Below are positions 28,575 through 38,564 of a stretch of 64,000 nucleotides of DNA, piece by piece. Each line of letters starts with the position of its first letter. Position 1 is the stretch's first letter. The position numbers and the translations under genes are program-made. The notes under the pieces are model-generated. The model was not told where the DNA came from. It was given only the letters and a program-made list of their open reading frames with translations, and searched no databases. The stretch comes from Streptomyces pluripotens (GTDB taxonomy: Bacteria; Actinomycetota; Actinomycetes; Streptomycetales; Streptomycetaceae): NCBI RefSeq assembly GCF_000802245.2, contig NZ_CP021080.1, forward strand, positions 4,402,001 to 4,466,000, written 5' to 3'.

Positions 28575-29279
28575 CTACTCCAACTCGTCCAGCGCCCCCA
28601 GCTGTTGCATCAGTCCCAGCTGGTCGTGCTGCCACCACAGCTCGGCGATCTTGCCCTCGTCACCGAACCGGAACAGCGTCATCCCGGTCATGGTCACCCG
28701 TTTACCGGTGGCGCCGATCCCCAGAAAGTCGCCCGTGTGCGTGGCGTTCCACGTCCACCGCGCGCACGCCTGGTCGCCCTGGGCGAGTACGTCCTCGACC
28801 GTGAACGAGAACTCGAAGGCCCCGCGCCACATCCCGAACTCGCCGCGGACGTTGTCCATCCCGATGGTGGTCTGCGGGTTCACCGGATCGAGGCTGTGAA
28901 CGTCCTCCTCCAGCAGGTCGTTCAGTGGCGGTAGTTCGCCCGCCGTCGCGATCGTCTCGAAGAACCTGCGCACGGTGTCCTCGGACAACTGTTCGTCCCG
29001 TACGACGTCCAGATCGGTGAACGTCGGCGTCTCGTCGCACAGGGCGACCATCTCCCGGAAGATCTGGTCGGTTTCCGGGAGCTTCGAGTTCCGCATCGCC
29101 TCCTCGTACGACGGGAACTCCACCATTTCGACGATGTGCGACGCGTCCGAACGGTCCTTGCCGACCACCGCGTGCGTCGCGGTTCGCCTGCCCTTGGTCT
29201 GTGCGACCCAGTCGTCCATGAGCCGGTTCATCTCGTCCAGCCGGCTCGTCCTACATTCGATGAGCTGTACGAAAGTCAT
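28575..29279 (-). CDS. Two-domain protein: ABM-like plus SnoaL-like (ester cyclase) fold
   Basis: A 234-residue cytoplasmic protein. Residues 1-100 (MTFVQLIECRTSRLDEMN to about VVRDEQL) look like a dimeric alpha/beta barrel of the ABM class, with HIVEMVEFPSYEEAM. Residues 105-234 resemble the SnoaL/NTF2 fold: VRRFFETIATAG, DVHSLDPVNPQTT, and ARWTWNATHTGDFLGIGATGK. Such C-terminal domains include polyketide cyclases and ester cyclases, but no biosynthetic cluster is near. ATG 29279; the GGAG-like site upstream is GGAGGC. Substrate unknown. Confidence 0.75.
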   Translation of the reverse strand: MTFVQLIECRTSRLDEMNRLMDDWVAQTKGRRTATHAVVGKDRSDASHIVEMVEFPSYEEAMRNSKLPETDQIFREMVALCDETPTFTDLDVVRDEQLSEDTVRRFFETIATAGELPPLNDLLEEDVHSLDPVNPQTTIGMDNVRGEFGMWRGAFEFSFTVEDVLAQGDQACARWTWNATHTGDFLGIGATGKRVTMTGMTLFRFGDEGKIAELWWQHDQLGLMQQLGALDELE

Positions 29280-29367
29280 GACGCTGCCTCCCGCCCCCCT
29301 GGTGGTCAGGTACCGTCCTGGCCATTCTCCCACCGGGGCGGCGGCACCACCCGTTCAGCCCACGGCC

Positions 29368-30141
29368 CTACTGCGGGCCGTACCTGCGCCCCGTCCTGGA
29401 ACTGATCCCGCCCAGCAGCCCCCGGGGCGTCACCTTCACCAGGCCCATCAGCGCCTTGTAACGGGGGTCCGGGATGGACAACGACCTGCCGCGCGCCAGG
29501 TCCGTCAGCGCCGCCGCCACCAGCTTGTCGGCGTCCAGCCACATCCAGCCCGGAATGTTGTCCGTGCCCATCCCCGCGCGTTGATGGAACTCGGTACGCA
29601 CGAAGCCCGGACACAGGGCCATCAGGCGGACACCGCTGCCAGCCAGGTCCTTGGCCGCGCCCTGCGTGAACTGCACGACCCACGCCTTGGACGCCCCGTA
29701 CGTGCCCCGCGGCACGAAGGCGGCCACGGAAGCGACGTTGACGACCCCGCCCCGGCCCCGCTCCCGCATCGCCGAGGTCGCCGCCGACGTCAGTCGCAGC
29801 ACCGCCTCGCAGTGCACCTTGAGCATCTTCAACTCGTCCGCCATCGGTACGTCCAGATAGCGGCCCTTGTTCCCGAAACCGGCGTTGTTGATCAGCAGGT
29901 CGACCGGGTTCTTGCGGTCTTTGAGCCGGTCGGCGACGGTCTCGATGCCCTTGTCCCCGGAGAGGTCGGCGGCGAGTACCTCGACCTCTACGCCATGCCG
30001 GTCGTGCAGTTCGGTCGCCTGTTCGCGCAGTCGCTCGGTGTTCCGCGCCACCAGGACCAGGTCATGCCCGTCAGCCGCCAGCCGCCGCGCGAACGCGGCG
30101 CCGATCCCCGCGGTCGATCCCGTAATCAGAGCCGTTGTCAT
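29368..30141 (-). CDS. SDR family NAD(P)-dependent oxidoreductase
   Basis: A 257-residue short-chain dehydrogenase of the DltE/YqjQ-like group. TGSTAGIG at 7-14 binds the cofactor, NNAGFGNKG follows, and YGASK holds the catalytic Tyr and Lys. ALCPGFVRTEFHQRAG is typical of this subgroup, which may act on lipid or acyl intermediates. The C-terminus contains a basic ISSRTGRRYGP tail. Starts at ATG 30141. Confidence 0.88.
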   Translation of the reverse strand: MTTALITGSTAGIGAAFARRLAADGHDLVLVARNTERLREQATELHDRHGVEVEVLAADLSGDKGIETVADRLKDRKNPVDLLINNAGFGNKGRYLDVPMADELKMLKVHCEAVLRLTSAATSAMRERGRGGVVNVASVAAFVPRGTYGASKAWVVQFTQGAAKDLAGSGVRLMALCPGFVRTEFHQRAGMGTDNIPGWMWLDADKLVAAALTDLARGRSLSIPDPRYKALMGLVKVTPRGLLGGISSRTGRRYGPQ

Positions 30142-30214
30142 GGCCCAAGGGTAGTGACCCGGCCGGCGGCGTACGCCACCTGCGTGGTCGTCCCGGCGGG
30201 CGACGGACGGTCGC

Positions 30215-30883
30215 TCAGCCCCCGTGCTGCTCCACATACTTGTGGGCCGCCGCCAGCGTCGCTGAGTGCAGCGCCGTGCCCGCCGCGAGTAGCCGTGGCA
30301 GCAGCTCCCGCTCGGTGGTGACCGCGCGGAACTGCATCGCCGCCGTCACCCCGTGGTCCGGCCGGTGGACGATCTCGACCGGATCGCCCGCCCGTATCCC
30401 ACCCGGCCGGATCACCCGGAGGTAGGCACCCGTTGCGCCCTTCTGCGTGAACCTCTTGACCCAGCCGCGTTCGCCCAGATGGCCCTGGAACGTACGGCAC
30501 GGAATCCGGCCCGAGGTGACCTCCAGCACCACCTCGGGACCGATCCGCCAGCGCTCGCCGATCAGTGCCCGGGAGACGTCCAGACCCTGTGTGGTCAGGT
30601 TCTCACCGAAGCAACCGTTGGCCAGCGCTCGCCCGAGTTCGCGCTCCCAGTCGTCGAGGTCCTCGCGGGCGAACGCGTACACCGCTTGGTCGTCGCCGCC
30701 ATGGTGCCGCAGGTCGCACACCGCGTCCCCGGCGAGACCGCTCGCGCCGACCCCCTTGGGCCCCGGCGCCGTCACCTGCACCGACCCGTCGGCCGGCTTC
30801 TTGTCGATGCCCGTGACGCCTTCCTGCTGGTCCGTGTACGGCACCGGCTGCGGACGACCCAGATTGACCGAGAGAACCTTCAC
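30215..30883 (-). CDS. MOSC domain-containing protein
   Basis: A 222-residue YiiM-like MOSC protein; the family binds molybdenum cofactor and detoxifies N-hydroxylated compounds. GDAVCDLRHHGGDDQAVYAF, NGCFGENLTTQGLDV and SGRIPCRTFQGHL hold the conserved segments, with the functional Cys in the last. GTG 30883 (V-K-V-L-S-V-N-L-G) is chosen; GTG 30892 is an alternative. Divergent from the LysR gene with a shared regulatory region. Confidence 0.88.
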   Translation of the reverse strand: MKVLSVNLGRPQPVPYTDQQEGVTGIDKKPADGSVQVTAPGPKGVGASGLAGDAVCDLRHHGGDDQAVYAFAREDLDDWERELGRALANGCFGENLTTQGLDVSRALIGERWRIGPEVVLEVTSGRIPCRTFQGHLGERGWVKRFTQKGATGAYLRVIRPGGIRAGDPVEIVHRPDHGVTAAMQFRAVTTERELLPRLLAAGTALHSATLAAAHKYVEQHGG

Positions 30884-30946
30884 GCCAAGCACAGTACGGG
30901 AACATGCTCAAAGCGTCGATCGAATATCGGGCGCAGTCTCCAAGCG

Positions 30947-30965
30947 ACCCTTATACTCCAAGGGT
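30947..30965. promoter_or_regulatory. Inverted repeat overlapping the LysR gene promoter
   Basis: ACCCTT, seven bases, AAGGGT. It spans a TATACT -10 (30952-30957) and runs into the GTG start at 30964. The position suits autoregulation by the LysR protein, possibly with control of the divergent MOSC gene. No known consensus is matched. Confidence 0.5.
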
Positions 30966-31953
30966 GATCGAGGCTCGTCATCTCCGTGTCCTGCGCGCCG
31001 TCGCCGCCACCGGCTCGTTCTCTGCGGCGGGGCGTGAACTGGGCTGCACCCAGCCCGCCGTCAGCCAGCAGATGAAAGCCCTGGAGGGCTCCGTCGGCAC
31101 ACCGCTGCTGGTCCGTAGCGGCCGGGAGATGCGCCTCACCGAGGCGGGCGAGGCCCTGGTGCGGCACGCCTCCGGCATCCTCGCCGGGCTCACCGCAGCC
31201 GAGGAGGAGGTCGCCGCCATCGCGGGCCTGAGGGCAGGCAGAGTCCGGCTCGTTTCCTTCCCCAGCGGCAGCTCCACCCTGGTTCCCACCGCCCTGGCCG
31301 CCCTGCGCGCCGCCCACCCCGGTACCCGGGTCTCCCTGGAGGAGGCCGAGCCCCCGAAGTCCGTGGAACTGCTGCGTGCGGGCGACTGCGACCTGACCCT
31401 CGCCTTCCGCTACGAAGCCGCCTCAGCCGCCTCAGCCGCCTCAGCCGCCTCGGCAACCACGGTGGCCGAGGCCGCCCAGGCGGCCGAGGACTGGGGCGAC
31501 CTCGTCGAACGCCCCCTACTGACGGACCGTCTGGTGGCCCTGGTGCCCGAGCGTCATCGACTTGCGCGTGCGGAGGCCGTCGCCATCGGTGAGCTGGCCG
31601 AGGAACCCTGGATCGCGGGCTGTCCGCGCTGCCGCGGTCAGCTCGTGCAGGTGTGCGAGGCGGTCGGTTTCACTCCCCGCATCGACTTCGCGACCGACGA
31701 CTACCCGGCGGTGGCCGGACTGGTGGGGGCGGGGCTCGGCGTCGCCGTGCTCCCGCAGCTGGCGGTGGAGTCGGTACGGCCGCGGGGAGTGCGGGCGGTA
31801 CGGCTGGAACCGGCGGTGCGGCGGGAGATCGTCGCCCTCACCCTGCCCGACCTGGCGCGGGTGCCGACGGTGGCGGCGACGCTGGAACAACTGGCCCAGG
31901 CGGCCCAGGCGGCCCAGGCGGCCCAGGCGACCCGGGCGGAGGGACGGCTCTAG
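30964..31953 (+). CDS. LysR family transcriptional regulator
   Basis: A 329-residue regulator. The N-terminal winged HTH (about 2-62) has LRVLRAVAATGSFSAAGRELGCTQPAVSQQMKALE-type sequence, and the effector domain begins near residue 88. GTG 30964 gives the usual HTH start (V-I-E-A-R-H-L-R-V-L-R); a longer frame from ATG 30904 is possible. Two in-frame microsatellites lengthen the protein: an ASA/ASA run after residue 150 and QAA repeats near the C-terminus. A -10 lies six bases upstream, so translation may be nearly leaderless. Effector unknown. Confidence 0.88.
   Translation: MIEARHLRVLRAVAATGSFSAAGRELGCTQPAVSQQMKALEGSVGTPLLVRSGREMRLTEAGEALVRHASGILAGLTAAEEEVAAIAGLRAGRVRLVSFPSGSSTLVPTALAALRAAHPGTRVSLEEAEPPKSVELLRAGDCDLTLAFRYEAASAASAASAASATTVAEAAQAAEDWGDLVERPLLTDRLVALVPERHRLARAEAVAIGELAEEPWIAGCPRCRGQLVQVCEAVGFTPRIDFATDDYPAVAGLVGAGLGVAVLPQLAVESVRPRGVRAVRLEPAVRREIVALTLPDLARVPTVAATLEQLAQAAQAAQAAQATRAEGRL
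31420..31452 (+). repeat. 9-bp tandem repeat in the LysR coding sequence
   Basis: Three perfect copies of GCCTCAGCC plus a partial fourth, encoding Ala-Ser-Ala runs. They fall in the effector domain in a place where LysR proteins usually have no insertion. Confidence 0.9.
31894..31929 (+). repeat. 9-bp tandem repeat at the LysR C-terminus
   Basis: Four perfect copies of GCCCAGGCG encoding Ala-Gln-Ala, shortly before the stop. Copy-number change would keep the frame. Confidence 0.92.
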
Positions 31954-32046
31954 CTCCGGCGGTGGGCGAGCGCCATCCCCTTCCACCGCAGAATCGTGGG
32001 CACGCGCTCGCGTGCCCGGGTGGGGATAGATTGCAGAAACGTTCCT

Positions 32047-32376
32047 TCAGGCTCTCGGGGCGGCCTCCCCGCTGCTGGTGGACGCCGCCACCAGGCGGTT
32101 GCGTGCTCGCCCCATCAACTCTTCGCGCTCATCCTCGGTCAGGCCGCCCCATACGCCGTACGGCTCGCGTACCGCCAGGGCGTGCGCCGCGCACTCCGCG
32201 CGGACCGGGCACCTCATACAGACCTCCTTGGCCGAGTTCTCGCGAGCGCTCCGAGCCGCCCCGCGCTCGCCCTCCGGGTGGAAGAAGAGCGAGCTGTCCA
32301 CCCCGCGGCAGGCAGCCAGCAGCTGCCAGTCCCACAGGTCCGCGTTCGGTCCGGGAAGGCGGGAGAAATCTGCCAT
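32047..32376 (-). CDS. whiD: WhiB-family sporulation regulator WhiD
   Basis: A 109-residue iron-sulfur Wbl protein required for spore maturation. The cluster ligands are Cys23, Cys53, Cys56 and Cys62 (AACRG and CMRCPVRAEC), and the turn motif GVWGG is at 74-78. Wbl proteins act with the principal sigma factor region 4; WhiD lies opposite bldM in Streptomyces, as here, which secures the name. AAGGGG precedes the ATG. An inverted repeat in the leader (32425-32449) may be regulatory. Confidence 0.93.
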   Translation of the reverse strand: MADFSRLPGPNADLWDWQLLAACRGVDSSLFFHPEGERGAARSARENSAKEVCMRCPVRAECAAHALAVREPYGVWGGLTEDEREELMGRARNRLVAASTSSGEAAPRA

Positions 32377-32424
32377 TGCGTGACCCCTTGTTGCCGTTCT
32401 GGGCGGATCCGGTGCCAACGACCG

Positions 32425-32449
32425 TACATCTCCGGTCTAAGGAGATGTA
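32425..32449. promoter_or_regulatory. Inverted repeat in the whiD leader or promoter
   Basis: TACATCTCC, seven bases, GGAGATGTA, about 50-75 bp upstream of the whiD start. ATGACTCAT, a nine-base palindrome, is adjacent at 32453-32461. They may be operator sites or, for the first, an mRNA hairpin. Confidence 0.5.
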
Positions 32450-32572
32450 AATATGACTCATTGCGAATCTAGCCTTGTACACCACGAAATGGGAAGAAAA
32501 GGGTCTGAATGGGGCATGGGTTGTGGTGAAAAGTTGAGGGTCCGTCGGGCATGTCTGCGCTGTGTCGGCTCC

Positions 32573-32587
32573 CTCACGTAGAGTGCC
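32573..32587 (+). promoter_or_regulatory. BldD-box-like site upstream of bldM
   Basis: CTCACGTAGAGTGCC matches the BldD consensus nTnACnC(A/T)GnGTnAn except at two positions. bldM is a reported BldD target in Streptomyces. It lies 18 bp upstream of the sigma-BldN -35. Confidence 0.4.
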
Positions 32588-32605
32588 GAAGACGGCACGC
32601 GGCCC

Positions 32606-32633
32606 CGTAACTCTTTCGAGTGACCGTCGTTGA
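32606..32633 (+). promoter_or_regulatory. Sigma-BldN-type promoter of bldM (p1)
   Basis: CGTAAC, 16 bp and CGTTGA match the known sigma-BldN recognition sequence. It lies about 120 bp upstream of the bldM start and implies a long untranslated leader. Confidence 0.85.
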
Positions 32634-32757
32634 GAGTGCGGAGGCGGTTGAAAGCACAAGAGCTCGGGCAGGCGTCCGAGGCAGTCGACCGCACAGGTGA
32701 CGATTCCGTACCAGCCTGGAGGCTCAAGGTGACGCGCATCAGCTGCGGAGGGCGGTC

Positions 32758-33369
32758 ATGACATCCGTCCTCGTCTGCGACGACTCCCCGCTTGCCCGAG
32801 AGGCGCTCCGCCGCGCGGTCGCGACCGTGCCCGGTGTCGAGCGTGTGACGACGGCGGCCAACGGCGAGGAAGTCCTCCGCCGCTGGGGCGCCGACCGCTC
32901 CGACCTCATCCTGATGGACGTGCGCATGCCCGGCCTGGGTGGCGTCGAGACCGTGCGTCGGCTGCTGTCCGCCGATCCGGGCGCCCGCATCATCATGCTC
33001 ACCGTCGCCGAGGACCTTGACGGTGTGGCCCTCGCGGTCGCCGCTGGTGCTCGGGGCTACCTGCACAAGGACGCCTCGCGCGCGGAACTGCGTGCCACGG
33101 TGACGCAGGCGCTGGCCGACCCGACCTGGCGCCTGGCACCCCGCCGTCTCCGCTCGGCAGAGATGGGCGCCGCGCCCACGCTCACCGCGCGTGAGATCCA
33201 GGTGCTGGAGGGCATGAGCCACGGTCGCTCCAACGCCGAGATCGGCCGCGAGCTGTTCCTCTCCGAGGACACCGTCAAGACGCACGCCCGGCGTCTGTTC
33301 AAGAAGCTCGGCGCCTCCGATCGGGCCCACGCGGTGGCGCTCGGCTTCCGCTGGGGACTGGTCCGGTAG
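32758..33369 (+). CDS. bldM: Developmental response regulator BldM
   Basis: A 203-residue NarL/FixJ-type regulator needed for aerial hyphae. The receiver domain (about 1-118) has Asp54 in LILMDVRMPG at the usual phosphorylation site, and the LuxR-type HTH (about 140-200) has TAREIQVLEGMSHGRSNAEIG and TVKTHARRLFKKL. Known work treats BldM as an atypical, phosphorylation-independent receiver that acts as homodimer or with WhiI. The ATG follows GGAGG. Position opposite whiD and the sigma-BldN promoter confirm the identity. Confidence 0.96.
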   Translation: MTSVLVCDDSPLAREALRRAVATVPGVERVTTAANGEEVLRRWGADRSDLILMDVRMPGLGGVETVRRLLSADPGARIIMLTVAEDLDGVALAVAAGARGYLHKDASRAELRATVTQALADPTWRLAPRRLRSAEMGAAPTLTAREIQVLEGMSHGRSNAEIGRELFLSEDTVKTHARRLFKKLGASDRAHAVALGFRWGLVR

Positions 33370-33406
33370 GACATGCGTAGCCCTGCGGGGCGGGCGGGAC
33401 CGGACC

Positions 33407-33429
33407 GCTCCGGGAGTACTTCCCGGAGC
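33407..33429 (+). terminator. Hairpin after bldM
   Basis: GCTCCGGGA, loop GTACT, TCCCGGAGC, 37 bp after the bldM stop. A second weaker hairpin follows at about 33430-33452. Confidence 0.75.
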
Positions 33430-34010
33430 CGGGAGGGGCTCCGCCTCCCCCGGCAGCAGCCGGGCGGGCCGACGGCGTTCGGGGAGCGCGGAGGTACGGA
33501 CGCGGTCCGTACCCCGGTCTCACCCGCGCCGTCCGGTGAGGCCGGACCCGGAGCGCACCGTGGAGTCGCCGGGGCCGGTTGCCCGGGTGGGCGCCGTGGG
33601 CCCCGCGACGTCGAGCCGTTACCCGGGGCGTACGCGGGACACGGCCGGTTGGCCTCCCCTCCCTTCGCAGCCGCGGTGTCCTGTCCCGTGCCCGAGCTGG
33701 TCGGCTTCGCCGACCGTGGTGTCGGTGTCGGTGTCGGGGTCGGTGGGCGTGGTGCCGGGGCCGCTGGACAACGGGCCGCGTGCCCGGCACCAGCACGGAC
33801 GGCGGGTTGCGGACCCGTCCGGCAGGGCGCTGGGCATGCGTGGCCCGGCGGTGCACGAGCCCGGCGGACAACGGTGTCGTACGCTCCACCGGGCGGTGCG
33901 CAAGGCGGCCCGCCGGACGCGCGCTCCTTGTTTCGGCGCGGATGCCGCATCCTTGAGGTGTGGAGTCTCTCGGGGACGAGTCGGTCGAGCGGAAGGGGAG
34001 GGCGCAGGGG
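33430..34010. other. Long intergenic region between bldM and shbA
   Basis: About 580 bp without a supported gene, although several long frames exist by composition alone. It contains GTCGGT tandem repeats (about 33716-33745) and a small hairpin GGTCGGCTTCGCCGACC. The promoter or promoters of shbA must lie here; I cannot identify one. Confidence 0.55.
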
Positions 34011-34688
34011 ATGAGTGCCGGCGCACCTACTCATAACGCTTCAGTGCACAACCACGAGCACAATGCGACGGACCGGACGGCCGCAAGGCACCATGGACCG
34101 ATGCGCGACGACGAGGCGGGCACGGCCCATGGGGCGATCGGTGCGCTCGTGCATCGTGCCGTCGACGGGGATGAGCAGGCCACCCACGACCTGCTGGCCC
34201 GCGTCCATCCGCTGGCGCTGCGCTACTGCCGCACTCGGCTCTCCCGGCTGCCCGGCGATGCCCGCCACTTCGTGGAGGACCTTGCCCAAGAAGTCTGCGT
34301 GGCGGTCCTCCTGGCCCTGCCCCGCTACCGCGACACCGGTCGTCCCTTCGAGGCGTTCGTCTTCGCCATCGCTTCGCACAAGGTGGCCGACCTGCAGCGT
34401 GCCGCCATGCGGCACCCGGGCTCCACGGCCGTCCCGTCGGACGAGATGCCGGAACGCCCCGACGACTCGCTCGGCCCGGAGGAGCGTGCCCTGCTCAGCA
34501 GCGACGCTGAGTGGGCCAAGAAGCTGCTGGCCAACCTCCCCGAGAACCAGCGCGAGCTGCTGCTGTTGCGCATCGCCGTGGGCTTGACCGCGGAGGAGAC
34601 CGGGCAGATGTTGGGAATGTCACCCGGAGCCGTCCGCGTGGCCCAGCATCGGGCGCTGAGCCGCCTCAGGGCACTCGCAGAACAGTGA
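34011..34688 (+). CDS. shbA: ECF RNA polymerase sigma factor ShbA
   Basis: A 225-residue sigma factor of the kind shown in S. griseus to drive transcription of the principal sigma gene hrdB. Region 2 (about 45-120) includes [15 protein letters not shown] and [15 protein letters not shown], and region 4 (about 160-225) includes [23 protein letters not shown] and a C-terminal HTH. The N-terminal 45 residues are His/Asn-rich and not part of the sigma fold. ATG 34011 is chosen; the frame runs further to 33960. Position before guaB matches the genus-wide arrangement. Confidence 0.9.
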   Translation: MSAGAPTHNASVHNHEHNATDRTAARHHGPMRDDEAGTAHGAIGALVHRAVDGDEQATHDLLARVHPLALRYCRTRLSRLPGDARHFVEDLAQEVCVAVLLALPRYRDTGRPFEAFVFAIASHKVADLQRAAMRHPGSTAVPSDEMPERPDDSLGPEERALLSSDAEWAKKLLANLPENQRELLLLRIAVGLTAEETGQMLGMSPGAVRVAQHRALSRLRALAEQ

Positions 34689-34878
34689 GTTCGCCGTCCC
34701 CTGTCCTCGGTGGAGGCCGAGCATGACGGTGTAAACCGGCGGTTTTGAGCCCACATTGGCTGACTACGGCCCCCTCTGCGCTGGTCCCTGTGAACGGCTG
34801 GGCCGGCGGTTCCGTACGAACATACGAAGCCGGAGGGAGCGCCGTACCGTGGAATGTGCTGGCGATGCTTCCCGCTAG

Positions 34879-36429
<1,551 letters not shown>

Positions 36430-36488
36430 CTTTCGGGCCACGCGCGTACGCCTTCACCCGCGCGTGGCCGGACCTGTGCCGGACATCG

Positions 36489-36519
36489 ACGGCGGCCCCG
36501 GAGCATCCGGGGCCGCCGT
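36489..36519 (+). terminator. Terminator of guaB
   Basis: ACGGCGGCCCCGG, loop AGCAT, CCGGGGCCGCCGT: a perfect 13-bp stem 60 bp beyond the guaB stop. Confidence 0.9.
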
Positions 36520-36577
36520 TGTCGTACCCGTCGGCGATACTGGAAGACGCTGAAACGCATCAGGGAAAGGCCAAGAC

Positions 36578-37702
36578 GTGACTGAGATCGAGATCGGGCG
36601 CGGCAAGCGCGGCCGCCGGGCGTACGCCTTCGACGACATCGCCGTCGTCCCCAGCCGCCGTACGCGGGACCCGAAGGAGGTCTCGATCGCCTGGCAGATC
36701 GACGCCTACCGCTTCGAGCTGCCCTTCCTGGCCGCCCCCATGGACTCCGTCGTCTCCCCGGCAACCGCCATCCGCATCGGGGAGCTGGGCGGCCTCGGCG
36801 TGCTCAACCTGGAAGGCCTGTGGACGCGGCACGAGGACCCGCAGCCGCTGCTGGATGAGGTCGCCGAGCTGCCGGCCGAGCGGGCGACCCGCCGCCTCCA
36901 GGAGATCTACGCGGCTCCCATCAAGGAGGAGCTGATCGGCGCCCGGATCAAGGAGGTGCGCGACTCCGGCGTGGTCACGGCGGCCGCCCTCTCCCCGCAG
37001 CGCACCGCCCAGTTCTCCAAGGCGGTTGTGGACGCGGGCGTGGACATCTTCGTCATCCGCGGTACGACGGTCTCGGCCGAGCACGTGTCGTCCTCGCACG
37101 AGCCGCTGAACCTGAAGCAGTTCATCTACGAGCTGGACGTGCCGGTGATCGTCGGCGGCTGTGCCACCTACACCGCTGCCCTGCACCTGATGCGCACCGG
37201 CGCGGCCGGTGTCCTGGTGGGCTTCGGCGGTGGCGCGGCGCACACCACGCGCAATGTCCTCGGCATCCAGGTCCCGATGGCCACCGCGGTGGCGGACGTC
37301 GCCGCGGCCCGCCGCGACTACATGGACGAGTCCGGCGGCCGGTACGTGCACGTGATCGCGGACGGCGGCGTCGGCTGGTCCGGCGACCTACCGAAGGCCA
37401 TCGCCTGCGGCGCCGATGCGGTGATGATGGGTTCCCCGCTGGCCCGTGCCACGGACGCGCCCGGCAAGGGCCACCACTGGGGCATGGAGGCGGTCAACGA
37501 GGAACTGCCCCGCGGCAAGAAGGTCGGCCTCGGCACGGTCGGCACCATCGAGGAGATCCTGACCGGCCCGTCCCACACCCCGGACGGCTCGATGAACTTC
37601 TTCGGCGCCCTGCGCCGCGCCATGGCCACCACCGGCTACAGCGAGCTCAAGGAGTTCCAGCGGGTGGAGGTCACGGTCGCGGACAGCCAGCACCGGCGCT
37701 GA
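36578..37702 (+). CDS. GuaB3-family IMP dehydrogenase-like protein
   Basis: A 374-residue GuaB paralogue without CBS domains. GRGKRGRRAYAFDDIAVVPSR is characteristic of GuaB3, and the barrel motifs VGGCATYTAALHLM and IADGGVGWSGDLPKAIACG follow. The residue at the catalytic loop reads VGFGGGAAHTTRN, so the usual SICTT cysteine is absent. It therefore either has another activity (GMP reductase-like) or is regulatory. A GATACT -10 lies about 40 bp upstream. GTG 36578. Confidence 0.9.
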   Translation: MTEIEIGRGKRGRRAYAFDDIAVVPSRRTRDPKEVSIAWQIDAYRFELPFLAAPMDSVVSPATAIRIGELGGLGVLNLEGLWTRHEDPQPLLDEVAELPAERATRRLQEIYAAPIKEELIGARIKEVRDSGVVTAAALSPQRTAQFSKAVVDAGVDIFVIRGTTVSAEHVSSSHEPLNLKQFIYELDVPVIVGGCATYTAALHLMRTGAAGVLVGFGGGAAHTTRNVLGIQVPMATAVADVAAARRDYMDESGGRYVHVIADGGVGWSGDLPKAIACGADAVMMGSPLARATDAPGKGHHWGMEAVNEELPRGKKVGLGTVGTIEEILTGPSHTPDGSMNFFGALRRAMATTGYSELKEFQRVEVTVADSQHRR

Positions 37703-37742
37703 CCCGTCCGGTACGCCGGTACGAGGTGAAGCCGTACGACAG

Positions 37743-37769
37743 GAAGGGCCCGCCCGCGGCGGGCCCTTC
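37743..37769. terminator. Bidirectional terminator
   Basis: GAAGGGCCCGCC, loop CGC, GGCGGGCCCTTC: perfect 12-bp arms between convergent guaB3 and the membrane protein gene. Confidence 0.9.
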
Positions 37770-37787
37770 GTCCTGAAGGCGTCCGCC

Positions 37788-38342
37788 TTACGCGGCGGCC
37801 TTCTTGGCGCCGGAGAACGCGGCGAACGCGGCGATGGCGAAGAAGAGGAAGGTGAGCGGGTCAGCCGCGTCCTTCCAGGCTGTCTGGAGCAGACCGAAGT
37901 GGCCGAAGAAGGCCTCGGTGAAGCTCCAGGGGGTCTTCTTGGCGACGATGAGAGCCGTGCCCACCAGCTGACCGAGGTACACGGAGGCCAGCGCCAGGAC
38001 CACGCTGGCGATCGGCAGGACGGGATTGCGGCCACCGGTCTTGCCCGCGGTGGCACCGATGACGAATCCGACGCCGATGGCCGCCCAGCCGATCTCGTGC
38101 TCGGTGAGGCCGATGACAGCGCCGTAGAGCGCGGCGGCGACCACTGCGGCGGCGAACGCCGACAGCAGGCCGAGGGGCAGGTTGTTCCGGACCGGTGCGG
38201 GCGGCGCCGGCGGCGTGGCGGAGGCGCCCGGCTGCGGCGGGTAGGGCGCTCCGGGAGCGGGCGGCGGCGCCTGCTTGGCGTAGGGGTTGCCGCCGACCGG
38301 AGCGGACTGTGGCGGTTGAGGCGGCGGAGCTGACTGGCTCAT
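37788..38342 (-). CDS. Membrane protein with Pro-rich cytoplasmic N-terminus
   Basis: A 184-residue protein. Residues 1-55 are Pro/Ala/Gln/Gly-rich with a NPYAKQAPPPAPGAPYPPQP-type segment, followed by about four hydrophobic stretches (about 58-78, 84-100, 108-130, 160-178). The order resembles small DUF-type membrane proteins of actinobacteria. No catalytic motif. ATG 38342; GGGGGAATATCTGTC lies just upstream. I do not recognise a characterised function. Confidence 0.75.
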   Translation of the reverse strand: MSQSAPPPQPPQSAPVGGNPYAKQAPPPAPGAPYPPQPGASATPPAPPAPVRNNLPLGLLSAFAAAVVAAALYGAVIGLTEHEIGWAAIGVGFVIGATAGKTGGRNPVLPIASVVLALASVYLGQLVGTALIVAKKTPWSFTEAFFGHFGLLQTAWKDAADPLTFLFFAIAAFAAFSGAKKAAA

Positions 38343-38564
38343 GACAGATATTCCCCCGTGCTGTGGCACAACTGGAAGACGGAAACGGGTGACCGCAGCG
38401 CACGTGTGTGCGGCGAGTTCGAGGAGATTAACAGCCGGGGGCGGCAGTGCTCCCAGCCGTTCTCGGTTCGTGATCGCTTTGTCTGTGTAACCGCTTTCCG
38501 TTCGTTGCCTTCCGTTGATCACGGCCCCTCAGGCCTCGTGGCCCTGCACGGACCTGCACGGCCC

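Noticed and set aside
30904..30963. Longer LysR start at ATG 30904
   Set aside because: It adds 20 residues before the usual HTH start and would place the palindrome and -10 inside the gene.
33716..33745. GTCGGT tandem run as a possible CRISPR or functional repeat
   Set aside because: A short degenerate simple repeat with no spacers; no cas genes anywhere in the window.
33373..34014. Long plus-strand frame between bldM and shbA
   Set aside because: Composition-driven Arg/Gly/Pro-rich translation without third-position pattern; overlaps repeats and the shbA start region.
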